Shown: one piece after another, positions 8,658 to 16,590 of the stretch
Layout: the number at the start of each line of letters is the position of its first letter
Position numbering within the stretch: the stretch's first letter is position 1
Program-made: the position numbers and the translations under genes
The notes under the pieces: generated by a model
Databases searched by the model: none
Told to the model about the DNA's origin: nothing
What the model saw: the letters and a program-made list of their open reading frames with translations, nothing else
DNA from: Butyrivibrio sp. XPD2006
GTDB lineage: Bacteria > Bacillota > Clostridia > Lachnospirales > Lachnospiraceae
NCBI RefSeq assembly: GCF_000420865.1
Contig: NZ_ATVT01000007.1
Location: 158,391 to 222,390, forward strand
Direction: 5' to 3'
DNA: 64,000 bases

Positions 8658-10183
8658 TACTTTTCTCCTCCTGCCATGATCTGCATTACAGCTCCCTCTG
8701 AGATGTTATCTCCTACTACTTCGCCTGCTTTCTCCATGTCTTTTAACACAACGATCCTTCTGCAGCATCTGAGTTCCTCATCAAGCTCTGATGATATGAA
8801 GAGTACAGCCATCCCCTGTGCTGCCAGGTCTATTACTATCTTCTGGATTTCAGCCTTTGTACCGATATCGATACCTCTTGTGGGCTCATCCAGCATTAGA
8901 AGCTGCGGATTGGTAGCCAGCCATCTTGCCAGGATTACCTTTTGCTGATTTCCTCCGGAGAGATTCTTTATTAGCTGATCCGCATCCGGTGTCTTTATCT
9001 CGAGTTTTTCTATGTACTCATCTGCGATTCTTTGAGCCTCTTTTTTGGATATCTTTTTAAAGAGACCTTTCTTAGCCTGCAGAGCCAGTGCCATATTGTC
9101 CCTGATGGAAAGGTCCCCGATAATTCCTTCGGTCTTTCTGTTTTCAGGGCAAAATGCAAGGTCTTTTCTGATAGCATCGATAGGGTGCTTTAGGTGCACT
9201 TTTTCCCCATTGATATACAGTTCACCGCTATTTACCTGATCTATTCCAAACAGTACTCTTGCTGTTTCCGATCTTCCCGAGCCAAGGAGGCCTGAAAGAC
9301 CAAGCACCTCTCCTTTTGCGATTGAGAGGTCCATTCCGGTTATGCTTCCCTGATGTGATACACCTTTCATGGAAATCAGCTCATCGCCTGTTTTTGTTCC
9401 CTCTTTTTCTACCTGACCTTCCTTAAGAGACTGGTTAAGGACAGCGTAGTCCTTGCCGATCATCTTTGATACCAGCTCCATTCTTGGAAGTTCAGCAGTC
9501 TTGTATGTACCTACATAAGTGCCGTTTCTAAGGACTGTGATCCGGTCTGTAACCTCATATACCTGGTCAAGGAAATGGGTTACAAAGATGATTCCCATGC
9601 CTTCTGCTTTAAGTCTTCGCATGATCTCAAAGAGCTTATCTACTTCCACCTTGGACAAAGAGCTTGTCGGCTCGTCCAATATAAGCACCTTGGCCTGAAT
9701 ATCACTGGCTCTTGCTATGGCAACCATCTGCTGAATGGCTACGGAATAGTTGTCGAGCCTCTTACTTACATCAAGGTGCAGATCAAATTTCTTAAGTAGC
9801 TCTTTTGCATCTCTGCTCATAGCTGCCCAGTCAATTGCTCCCATCTTTGTCTTCGGAGCTCTTCCGATATAGATATTTTCTGCAACAGACAGGTTGGGGC
9901 AAAGATTTACCTCCTGATAAACCGTTGAGATTCCCACCTGCTGAGCCTCATTTGTAGATTTGGGATGGATCTTTTTCCCCTCAAGTAAAATCTCTCCCTC
10001 ATCTCTCTCCTCAACACCCGTAAGTACTTTTATAAGTGTGGATTTTCCTGCACCGTTCTCACCCAGAAGAGCATGGATTTCTCCGGCCTCAAGTTCGAAC
10101 TGTACGTTATTTAAGGCAATAACCGCTTTTCCAAAAGTCTTGGATATGCCTTCCATTGTTAAGAGTTTTGTCTGACCGCTCAC
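8657..10183 (-). CDS. ytfR: Sugar ABC transporter ATP-binding protein, YtfR type
   Basis: A 508-residue double-ATPase of the RbsA/MglA/YtfR family. Domain 1 has Walker A GENGAGKST at about residues 41-49, Walker B VLILDEPTSS and a divergent signature (YSVAIQQMV). Domain 2 has the degenerate Walker A region GLLGSGRSE, a good signature LSGGNQQKV and Walker B LLMLDEPTRG. One weak and one good nucleotide site is normal for this family. The start is GTG at 10183, six bases after GGAGG. A strong hairpin lies between it and ytfQ, so less of this mRNA than of ytfQ mRNA is expected. Confidence 0.92.
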   Translation of the reverse strand: MSGQTKLLTMEGISKTFGKAVIALNNVQFELEAGEIHALLGENGAGKSTLIKVLTGVEERDEGEILLEGKKIHPKSTNEAQQVGISTVYQEVNLCPNLSVAENIYIGRAPKTKMGAIDWAAMSRDAKELLKKFDLHLDVSKRLDNYSVAIQQMVAIARASDIQAKVLILDEPTSSLSKVEVDKLFEIMRRLKAEGMGIIFVTHFLDQVYEVTDRITVLRNGTYVGTYKTAELPRMELVSKMIGKDYAVLNQSLKEGQVEKEGTKTGDELISMKGVSHQGSITGMDLSIAKGEVLGLSGLLGSGRSETARVLFGIDQVNSGELYINGEKVHLKHPIDAIRKDLAFCPENRKTEGIIGDLSIRDNMALALQAKKGLFKKISKKEAQRIADEYIEKLEIKTPDADQLIKNLSGGNQQKVILARWLATNPQLLMLDEPTRGIDIGTKAEIQKIVIDLAAQGMAVLFISSELDEELRCCRRIVVLKDMEKAGEVVGDNISEGAVMQIMAGGEK

Positions 10184-10199
10184 CCTTCTCCTCCTTTAA

Positions 10200-10233
10200 A
10201 AAATCCGCTCCGAAGTGTAACGGAGCGGATTAT
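10200..10233 (-). terminator. Hairpin with T-run between ytfQ and ytfR (partial terminator)
   Basis: On the minus strand AATCCGCTCCG pairs with CGGAGCGGATT around an 8-base loop and is followed by TTTTTT, directly before the ytfR ribosome site. It probably lets the binding protein gene be expressed above the rest of the operon. Confidence 0.8.
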
Positions 10234-10253
10234 TCTTACTAACTCTTTACTGA

Positions 10254-11297
10254 TCAATAAGCTCTAGAATCGATAACGTCCGCAGCAATATCTGATGTGA
10301 ATACACCGTCAACTGACTTAACCCACTTCTCAACGCTCTCACCGTTCTTAAGCTTTGCAGCTGTCTCAAAGAAAAGTGGTCCAAGGAGAGGGTTGCACTC
10401 TACTGTGCAGTTAGCCTCGCCTGCTACCATTGCCTCAAAGATTCCCTTAACACCGTCAACAGATACTGTCACGATATCTTCGCCGGGCTTAAGGCCTGCT
10501 TCTTTGATAGCTTCGATTGCACCAAGTGCCATATCGTCGTTGTGAGCATATACGCCTACGATGTCAGGATTTGACTTAAGGAATGACTCCATAACTTCCT
10601 TACCCTGTGCTCTTGTGAAATCACCTGTCTGAGAAGCAACGATCTCAATATCAGGATAGTTTGCAGCGATCTCTTCGTCGAAACCTGTCTTTCTGTCTGT
10701 AGCAGCAGAAGCACCGACTGTTCCCTCAAGCTCTACGATCTTACCCTTTCCACCGATGAGCTCAGCCATCTGCCTGGCAGCTTCCTTACCCTCTTCGATG
10801 AAGTCTGAACCGATAAATGTAGCATAAAGGCTCTCATCTACATCAGCTGTTCTGTCAAGAAGAATGATAGGGATTCCTGCATCCTGTGCCTCAGCAAAAA
10901 CCTGATCCCATCCTGTCTCAACAACAGGTGCAAGTCCGATAACATCAACATCCTGCTCTATGAAGCTCTTAATAGCCTTGATCTGGTTTTCCTGCTTCTG
11001 CTGAGCATCAGCAAACTTAAGTTCAACTGTATCTGTGTGCTCAGATGCATATGTCTGGATTGACATTGTCTCAGCATCTCTCCATCCGGATTCCTGTCCG
11101 ATCTGTGCAAAGCCGACTACAAGCTTCTCACTTCCTACATCTGTAGCAGGCGCATCTGCCTTGGGTGTCTCAGTCTCTTCTACTGTTGTAGCAGGAGCTG
11201 TTGTAGCTGCAGTCTCGGGAGCAGCGCTTCCACAGCCTGCGATTGTAGCAGCAACCATAGCTGCACACAGAATCGAACTAACTAATCTTTTCTTCAT
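10254..11297 (-). CDS. ytfQ: Sugar ABC transporter substrate-binding lipoprotein, YtfQ type
   Basis: A 347-residue binding protein with signal peptide and lipobox TIAGC near residue 22, an Ala/Thr/Glu/Pro-rich linker to about residue 55, then one Peripla_BP_4 domain. The stretch GFAQIGQESGWRDAETMS and VIGLAPVVETGWDQVFAEA are typical of the YtfQ branch, whose E. coli member binds galactofuranose. It sits at the head of the importer genes with ribosome site AAGGAGG. The upstream region holds a candidate promoter with an inverted repeat (11353-11411) and a long fold-back. Substrate may be galactofuranose, arabinofuranose or another pentose/hexose; the sequence alone cannot decide. Confidence 0.92.
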   Translation of the reverse strand: MKKRLVSSILCAAMVAATIAGCGSAAPETAATTAPATTVEETETPKADAPATDVGSEKLVVGFAQIGQESGWRDAETMSIQTYASEHTDTVELKFADAQQKQENQIKAIKSFIEQDVDVIGLAPVVETGWDQVFAEAQDAGIPIILLDRTADVDESLYATFIGSDFIEEGKEAARQMAELIGGKGKIVELEGTVGASAATDRKTGFDEEIAANYPDIEIVASQTGDFTRAQGKEVMESFLKSNPDIVGVYAHNDDMALGAIEAIKEAGLKPGEDIVTVSVDGVKGIFEAMVAGEANCTVECNPLLGPLFFETAAKLKNGESVEKWVKSVDGVFTSDIAADVIDSRAY

Positions 11298-11352
11298 ATT
11301 ATCCTCCTTATTTGGCCCTTTCCTTCAGGCCCTTTCGTTGTTTACATGCTTT

Positions 11353-11411
11353 ATTCTAGAGGAGGAAAACTTAAAAGTATTTAGACTGATTTGTCCGAAG
11401 TTTATACTTTT
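11353..11411 (-). promoter_or_regulatory. Candidate activated promoter of ytfQ with inverted repeat
   Basis: A -10-like TAGAAT (11353-11358 on the minus strand) lies about 55 bp before ytfQ without a good -35. Just upstream the 8-bp arms AAAAGTAT (11373-11380) and ATACTTTT (11404-11411) form an inverted repeat, where an AraC-type regulator could bind. A poor -35 with an upstream repeat fits activator dependence. Assignment is inference. Confidence 0.4.
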
Positions 11412-11460
11412 TTGACTTTGGGGAAGCAGGTGACATTTTCTCATTGAGTCGGAACAGTTA

Positions 11461-11590
11461 TGCCCCGCAGCACAGGGATTGCACAAAAAAAGAAGGATGC
11501 AGCGGACAGTACGCTGAGCGCCGCTTTTTGGCGCTCGGGCAGCCGTTACATCCTTCTTTTTTTGTGCTACAATCCCTAATCTGCGGGGCA
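11461..11590. repeat. 130-bp fold-back (long inverted repeat with nested hairpin)
   Basis: The 310-bp gap between ytfQ and its regulator gene holds a near-palindrome. Outer arms TGCCCCGCAG (11461-11470) and CTGCGGGGCA match perfectly, then AGGGATTG/CAATCCCT, then CACAAAAAAAGAAGGATG and CATCCTTCTTTTTTTGTG (18 bp perfect). Only two three-base internal differences interrupt arms of about 40 bp. The centre contains a second hairpin, GAGCGCC/GGCGCTC. It could be a two-way terminator, a structured RNA or a MITE-like element. Confidence 0.75.
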
Positions 11591-11607
11591 GATAGGTTGC
11601 AGCAAAT

Positions 11608-12825
11608 TCACTTATTATCTTTAATTGATTGCCTGTACTCTGCCGGGCTGATTCCCAGTTTTTTCTTGAATACCAGGCTGAAGTACTGCTGTGACGTGTA
11701 ACCGACGCTCTCAGCAACTTCGTAGATCTTCATCTCCTCATCATGCAGAAGGATACTAGCCTTTCGCATTCTGAGATTTGTGAGGTAATCAACGAATGTA
11801 CATCCTGCTTCCTTTCTGAATATGCGGCTAAGATACGGGACTGAGAGTCCTACCTTGTCTGCCGCCTCCTGAAGTGAGAACTCCTCTCTTGAATAGTTCT
11901 CCTGCATAAGTTCAAGCACTGATTCCATTATAGAAGAAAATCCGGTGTTCTCTGAAGCCCGCGACAGTGCTTCCTGATATGTTCCGGCTATGGAACCAAA
12001 TCCCGATCCCTGAGCTGTCTCAATAACGCATTTTACAGGAAGTATTCCCGAGATATAAGTAATGTACTCATCGGCCTTTTCAGCAAGTACGCTGTCATCC
12101 ATCCGGCCTGTTATGAGCACAAGATTTCCCGATTCATCCCGGCATCTGCTCTCAAGGGCAAGTGATGCAAACATCTCCAGCGCAATGTTTTCCGATACAA
12201 AATACAAGAGATCATCGTTCCAGTCTCCGTTCAGTTCCTCGGTGGGCCTTGTGTCCATCCTCACCAGGATCATAGAGTAGTTCTCCGGAATCCTTAAGTT
12301 TAAGTAATTACACTCCTGAGATATCTCATCTTCCGAGAGTCTTCCGTCAATTATCTTTTTTACAAGCTCAGCCACAAGCAGATCTCTGCTCTCGATCATC
12401 TTGTCCCTGGCCCATTCCAGGTACTTCTTTTCCATCTCTTCGCCGCTGCGCCTACTAAGCGCCTCCCTGATCCTTCCAATGAGTTCATCGAAAGGATCCT
12501 CCATAAGAGGCTTAAGTACATAATCAAAAACTCCAAGGCCCACAGCCTTTCTCGCGTATTCAAAGAGATCATACCCGGTTATTATCACAACAAGTGCCTG
12601 AGGGTAGAGCTTTTTAAGCTCTTTTATGAAATCCAGTCCGTTGAGGAAGGGCATGTTGATGTCCACAAAGAACACGTCGATAACTGTTGATTTGGACTTC
12701 TCAAGAGCCATCTCACCGTCTTCCGCCTCAGCCACAACTTCAAAATCATCATAGGCCTTAAGGAAACTGACGATGCCTCTTCTTATCATAGGTTCATCAT
12801 CTGCAACAAGAGTTCTGTATTTCAT
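11608..12825 (-). CDS. YesN-type response regulator, receiver plus AraC DNA-binding domain
   Basis: A 405-residue regulator. Receiver domain at residues 1-120 (LVADDEP acidic pair, phospho-Asp in VFFVDINMP, Lys in YVLKP), a middle region of about 150 residues, and a C-terminal AraC double helix-turn-helix (SLQEAADKVGLSVPYLSRIF ... GYTSQQYFSLVFKKKLG). The middle region is longer than in a minimal regulator, as is common for YesN. The ATG at 12825 follows GGGGGATTTT; an in-frame upstream ATG at 12942 would add 39 residues without receiver character and was not chosen. It is the natural partner of the kinase at 4806-6587 and probably activates ytfQ. Confidence 0.9.
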   Translation of the reverse strand: MKYRTLVADDEPMIRRGIVSFLKAYDDFEVVAEAEDGEMALEKSKSTVIDVFFVDINMPFLNGLDFIKELKKLYPQALVVIITGYDLFEYARKAVGLGVFDYVLKPLMEDPFDELIGRIREALSRRSGEEMEKKYLEWARDKMIESRDLLVAELVKKIIDGRLSEDEISQECNYLNLRIPENYSMILVRMDTRPTEELNGDWNDDLLYFVSENIALEMFASLALESRCRDESGNLVLITGRMDDSVLAEKADEYITYISGILPVKCVIETAQGSGFGSIAGTYQEALSRASENTGFSSIMESVLELMQENYSREEFSLQEAADKVGLSVPYLSRIFRKEAGCTFVDYLTNLRMRKASILLHDEEMKIYEVAESVGYTSQQYFSLVFKKKLGISPAEYRQSIKDNK

Positions 12826-12920
12826 AAAATCCCCCAAAAACGTTTTTGAATATATTCTATCATTGTCTTCTCCTCTTGTATTTATAAAATCCAAGCCTCT
12901 TTTTATATATTTTTGCTCAC

Positions 12921-12956
12921 AAAAAAAGCCGCTTACCCTCAATAAGGTAAGCGGCT
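12921..12956 (-). terminator. Intrinsic terminator
   Basis: Minus-strand stem AGCCGCTTACC/GGTAAGCGGCT (11 bp) followed by TTTTTTT, immediately after the HdeD-like gene and before the response regulator gene. Confidence 0.9.
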
Positions 12957-12960
12957 GTAA

Positions 12961-13494
12961 TCATCTTATATAAACAAAAGTCGTCTTTCTGAAAGACTGA
13001 ATTATCCTGATGATCCCGGAATAGAATATACCAAAGCAGTACATATATACTGCGGTATTGGTTCTTCTGGCAAATACTATACAACCTATAGCGACCACCA
13101 CATCTACAAGGCCATGAAACAGTTTAAGTCTCCAGGATTTTCCGCCGTTGTCCCTGGCCTCATTTGACCTCAGTATCTCCACAAGTCCGGAGAAAAGATG
13201 GATCACAGCCAGATATATCAGCACATAAATCCTCGGAACATCTGCCAGTGCCCCTGTAACAAGTGCAAAGTCAAACAGGACTACGCCTCTGTACAGGATA
13301 AGCTTACCTCCTACCATGTATTTTGCCATGGTAAAGTAATAGATAAGGGTTTCGACTCCCGAAATAAAAAGGCCCGTAGCCATAAAGACAATTATATATT
13401 TATATGCATCCCTGGGATATCTTGCCAGGATAACTGAAGTTATGACCATAATTATGCCAAATGCTGCAGTTCTTAGTTTCTGTAGTTTTGTCAT
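12961..13494 (-). CDS. HdeD/DUF308-like membrane protein
   Basis: A 177-residue membrane protein with about six hydrophobic segments arranged as two similar three-helix halves, and a short basic C-terminus. It resembles the HdeD/DUF308 group of small membrane proteins (acid-resistance protein in E. coli), but similarity is seen only in length and helix pattern, so function is not assigned. The start ATG overlaps the stop of the DUF6765 gene by 4 bp, and a strong terminator follows directly. It therefore ends a three-gene operon with the GGDEF-like membrane protein and the DUF6765 protein. Confidence 0.7.
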   Translation of the reverse strand: MTKLQKLRTAAFGIIMVITSVILARYPRDAYKYIIVFMATGLFISGVETLIYYFTMAKYMVGGKLILYRGVVLFDFALVTGALADVPRIYVLIYLAVIHLFSGLVEILRSNEARDNGGKSWRLKLFHGLVDVVVAIGCIVFARRTNTAVYMYCFGIFYSGIIRIIQSFRKTTFVYIR

Positions 13495-14609
13495 CCCGAT
13501 TTCCTCAGATCAAGTTCTATAGGTATTACAAATCCGGCGTGATTTATGCCGGCCTTTGATATCTCATCCGTCACCATTCCCTTCTGCTGAAGGGCTCCTT
13601 CAATGAATTTACCTATGAAGGATTTATTCTTGGAGTCATCCGGTATCAGCTCGTACTCATCTTCATATTTTGTAATATCAAAATCTTCTATAATCTCGCC
13701 CGAGAGTTCCTCTCCAAAGCTCTTCCAGTCCTCACTGGCACTTAGCTGTCTCTTTCTGATGATTCCCCTGATCCTGTCGCCGTATTTTTCCATAACAGAG
13801 GTGTCATAGGTGTCTTTTTCAAAAGAGTCCACATCGCCCCTTAAGTATCTGAGTGCATATACCATCTGCGTAAATGCCTTTTCGTAATCTGAAGGATTAT
13901 CCTTTAAGACCTCCATGTAATCGCCCCAGGCAGGCATGTATTTATATTTGGCAAAAGAGTAATCGGGGAAGTGTCCCGCTCTGCCATGGCCAAGGTTCAT
14001 GATTGAGTTTTCATTGGTCTGGAACAAACTGTTTGTATACAGCCCTTTTTCAATATCATCGGGAGCAGAAGGATTGTGCCTGAATCTGATAAGCCTTGCG
14101 TACTCCTCTCCGTCTTTTTCCAGTATTTCGTAAAAAGACCTGTCGATATTGTTGATGACAAGAGAAGGAGTCCCGGCAAAATACATATGTGCCCAGGTAT
14201 CTGCCAAAACATGCATTGCAATTCCCGCATGCTGAAGAGACTTACCAGATGCAAGCCTTACGGTCTTTTCAATAAGGTCTCCGTTTGGCCCGCAGATAAG
14301 TCTGTATTTGCTCATATACCTTTTTGAGCGCTTTGCTTTATTTGCATAAAGATCTCTTGGAAGAAAATGAAATGATGCCCAGATCCTTGTTATGTCCTGA
14401 AGTCCTATGATATCTGTCCTGGCATCCATCATCTCCAGCTGAAGCTGAGTGGTGGCTGCTTTTGTAGGAGCCTTTATCTTGGACAAAAAGGTAACCGAAC
14501 ACAGATCTACAAACTGAGCGCAGTAGCATATGTCAAGGCTCTCCTCATGCGAATAGCCCGCCAGATATGCCGCGCAATATGTAGCATAATAATGAAAATC
14601 CTCCTGCAT
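13491..14609 (-). CDS. DUF6765 family protein
   Basis: A 372-residue soluble protein starting MQEDFHYYATYCAAYLAGYS. I place it in DUF6765, common in Lachnospiraceae, from the N-terminal pattern HYYATYCAAYLAGYSHEESL and ADTWAHMYFAG near residue 140. The spaced His and Asp residues (HYYA, QFVD, HAGIAMH, ADTWAH) recall the all-helical zinc phospholipase C/S1 nuclease fold, so a metal-dependent hydrolase is possible; this is inference. There is no signal peptide. It begins two bases after the stop of the upstream GGDEF-like gene and overlaps the downstream membrane protein gene by 4 bp, so all three are translated together. Confidence 0.7.
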   Translation of the reverse strand: MQEDFHYYATYCAAYLAGYSHEESLDICYCAQFVDLCSVTFLSKIKAPTKAATTQLQLEMMDARTDIIGLQDITRIWASFHFLPRDLYANKAKRSKRYMSKYRLICGPNGDLIEKTVRLASGKSLQHAGIAMHVLADTWAHMYFAGTPSLVINNIDRSFYEILEKDGEEYARLIRFRHNPSAPDDIEKGLYTNSLFQTNENSIMNLGHGRAGHFPDYSFAKYKYMPAWGDYMEVLKDNPSDYEKAFTQMVYALRYLRGDVDSFEKDTYDTSVMEKYGDRIRGIIRKRQLSASEDWKSFGEELSGEIIEDFDITKYEDEYELIPDDSKNKSFIGKFIEGALQQKGMVTDEISKAGINHAGFVIPIELDLRKSG

Positions 14610-14611
14610 TA

Positions 14612-15763
14612 TCAGCTCTCCCCTGTTACTGATTTTTCCTTATTCTCATTCTTTTTGGCAGTCATGAGTCCATCCAGATGATTTCTGTATTCTGCGGCGT
14701 TCATGTTGAGCTTGGGATCATAACATTCATAAATACTGCTGACTGTAACCGACTCATCCCATCCGCATTTTCTTCTTACTGTGTTCAGGCTGTTCCCGAC
14801 TATTCTGATTCCCTCTTTGATTTCAGGCTCAGAAGTCTTTTCGGTCAGTACACAGAACTTGACTCCGTCAATTCGTCCGATCTTGCAGTCCTCACCGAAA
14901 GCATCCACAAGCATGTCTGCAAATACCATTATAGCCCCATCGCCTTCCTCATGTCCGAAATCATCATTGATTTTTTTAAAATTCTCAATGTTTAGTATGA
15001 CAGCGCAAAAGTCCCCCTCTCCGGAGGTAGCGCTGTTGATAAGCTGTTCAAGCCTGATATCAAATCCGCGGCGATTTAAGACACCGGTAAGGTTATCAAT
15101 ATTTACATCATTGCTCTGGAAGCTGATGAATAGTATAAGACATGCCAGTGAACCTGCAGAATATGTAGCGTTCAAGCCATTGTAAAATACCTGCATTACG
15201 GTTCCGATAAGGGCAAACACCGGCAAAACATATAGTGTTCTCCTGTAATCATCAAGAACATTTTTTCTGAATATCATAAGGTAGATCGTGACAAGGAGTA
15301 TGAACAGAGCCAGAAGCACCGCCCTTACAAGAAAGAATCTGCCCCTGTAATAGACGGTTCTCTCAAAGTAGAAGAACCACTTCATTCCAAATATCTGATC
15401 AATAAGTACAAGTGCAAGATTCAGCGATGCAAAGATCTGGAATATGACCTTGAATATCTTTCGCGGTTTTCTGTTCTTTTCATCCATCCAGCAGTCTATA
15501 TATATCACGGAAAAGAGGACAATAAGAGGGTCTGCAAGGAACATGGCAAGATTCCCGAGAAATGCCATGATTATAAAGGATCCTCCTCTGTTCTCTCCTA
15601 TTCTCGCAAAGGTATCGGCGATCACCAGCACCATAGTACAGATGATCATGTACGTATACATTCTTCCGGTCTTAACTCTGGTTCCTCTCTTCTGAAAGGC
15701 CAATATCGTAACAAGTATGAATACAGTAAAAAAGTTGTTTACCTGCCAACCTTCTATAACCAT
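14612..15763 (-). CDS. Membrane protein with degenerate GGDEF domain
   Basis: A 383-residue protein with about seven hydrophobic segments (residues 10-215) followed by a GGDEF-type domain (about 218-370). The domain keeps the entry motif DNLTGVLNRRGFD and INDDFGHEEGD, but the active-site loop that should read GGDEF is IDGVKF. The two Gly and the metal-binding acidic residues are therefore not in place, and diguanylate cyclase activity is unlikely. It may bind nucleotide or partner proteins. First gene of the operon with the DUF6765 and HdeD-like proteins. The domain assignment is secure; the loss of activity is inference from the motif. Confidence 0.85.
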   Translation of the reverse strand: MVIEGWQVNNFFTVFILVTILAFQKRGTRVKTGRMYTYMIICTMVLVIADTFARIGENRGGSFIIMAFLGNLAMFLADPLIVLFSVIYIDCWMDEKNRKPRKIFKVIFQIFASLNLALVLIDQIFGMKWFFYFERTVYYRGRFFLVRAVLLALFILLVTIYLMIFRKNVLDDYRRTLYVLPVFALIGTVMQVFYNGLNATYSAGSLACLILFISFQSNDVNIDNLTGVLNRRGFDIRLEQLINSATSGEGDFCAVILNIENFKKINDDFGHEEGDGAIMVFADMLVDAFGEDCKIGRIDGVKFCVLTEKTSEPEIKEGIRIVGNSLNTVRRKCGWDESVTVSSIYECYDPKLNMNAAEYRNHLDGLMTAKKNENKEKSVTGES

Positions 15764-15815
15764 AATATGTCACCCTTCCGAAATTTCATACAACACTACT
15801 CTATATTTTATCAAA

Positions 15816-15855
15816 TCAAAAGGGGCCTCACCAGCGTTTTGCCCGGCAAAGCCCC
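15816..15855 (-). terminator. Intrinsic terminator after mgtC-like gene
   Basis: Minus-strand stem GGGGCTTTGCC with GGTGAGGCCCC (11 bp including three G-U pairs) followed by TTTTGATTT. It ends the importer operon. Confidence 0.65.
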
Positions 15856-15880
15856 ATTGTTTATGAATGTTTTATACTTG

Positions 15881-16579
15881 TTATACTTCTTCAACATAAT
15901 TAACAAATTCTTCATTACTTAGCGCATTGAGCACCTCATCATGAGACCTCTTTTTGTCGAGGTCAAGATCAAGAATAAGCCCCGTATCAGACGACTGAAG
16001 GGTCTTTCCCTGGCTCTTTGTCATACTGATAATGGTAAATCCCTGATCAGAAAGCAGGTTCCTGAGTTTATTCACACCCCGGTTTTTGTTGACCTCTATA
16101 TAGATGCTCATGAACTTGCTGTATCCCTCAACTTTATTGGAAAGCTGCTTTAAGAGGATGTTCGAGAATCCCACCATTATCAGGCACACACAGCCGATTT
16201 CCAGATATCCGGCACCAATGGCCATACCCATGCAGGAAGTCACCCATAGTGTTGCTGCAGTGGAAAGACCTTTGATCTGCTTTCTACCTGTTACCAGAAT
16301 TGTACCTGCACCAAGGAATCCGATTCCACTGACAACTCCGGCAGGAATTCTGCTGACATCGGCACTTAGCCCCGGAAGTATTGCCAGGTAGATATTCAAT
16401 GCAGTTGCAGAGGCAGAACCAAGGCTAACAAGTGCATGGGTCTTGATTCCCGCGCTGTGATGCTTGATAATTCTCTCCCATCCCACAAGGCCTCCGAATA
16501 CAGTGGCGATCACCAGCCTTATGGCCACGGCGATGCTGCTCGTACCCTGCAAATAATCAATAATTGTTACTATATTCAT
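15881..16579 (-). CDS. MgtC/SapB family membrane protein
   Basis: A 232-residue MgtC/SapB protein. Four hydrophobic helices in the first 140 residues carry the family signatures GGLVGWERIIKHHSAGIKTHALVSLG (quoted in parts: GGLVGWER, KTHALVSLG) and GIGFLGAGTI, and the C-terminal 85 residues form an ACT-like soluble domain. In Salmonella, MgtC affects ATP synthase and phosphate uptake; in other bacteria the role is unclear. It begins 11 bp after the stop of the importer ATPase gene with ribosome site AAAGGGG, and a terminator follows. It thus seems to be the last gene of the Afu/Fbp-type importer operon, an unusual partner. Confidence 0.88.
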   Translation of the reverse strand: MNIVTIIDYLQGTSSIAVAIRLVIATVFGGLVGWERIIKHHSAGIKTHALVSLGSASATALNIYLAILPGLSADVSRIPAGVVSGIGFLGAGTILVTGRKQIKGLSTAATLWVTSCMGMAIGAGYLEIGCVCLIMVGFSNILLKQLSNKVEGYSKFMSIYIEVNKNRGVNKLRNLLSDQGFTIISMTKSQGKTLQSSDTGLILDLDLDKKRSHDEVLNALSNEEFVNYVEEV

Positions 16580-16590
16580 ATCATACCCCT

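Noticed and set aside
11325..11717. Open frame of 130 codons across the fold-back
   Set aside because: It runs through the inverted repeat and into the regulator end; composition is not protein-like and no ribosome site exists.
12826..12942. 39-residue N-terminal extension of the response regulator
   Set aside because: No ribosome site, no receiver-like sequence, and it lies in the terminator-promoter region; the ATG at 12825 has GGGGG upstream.
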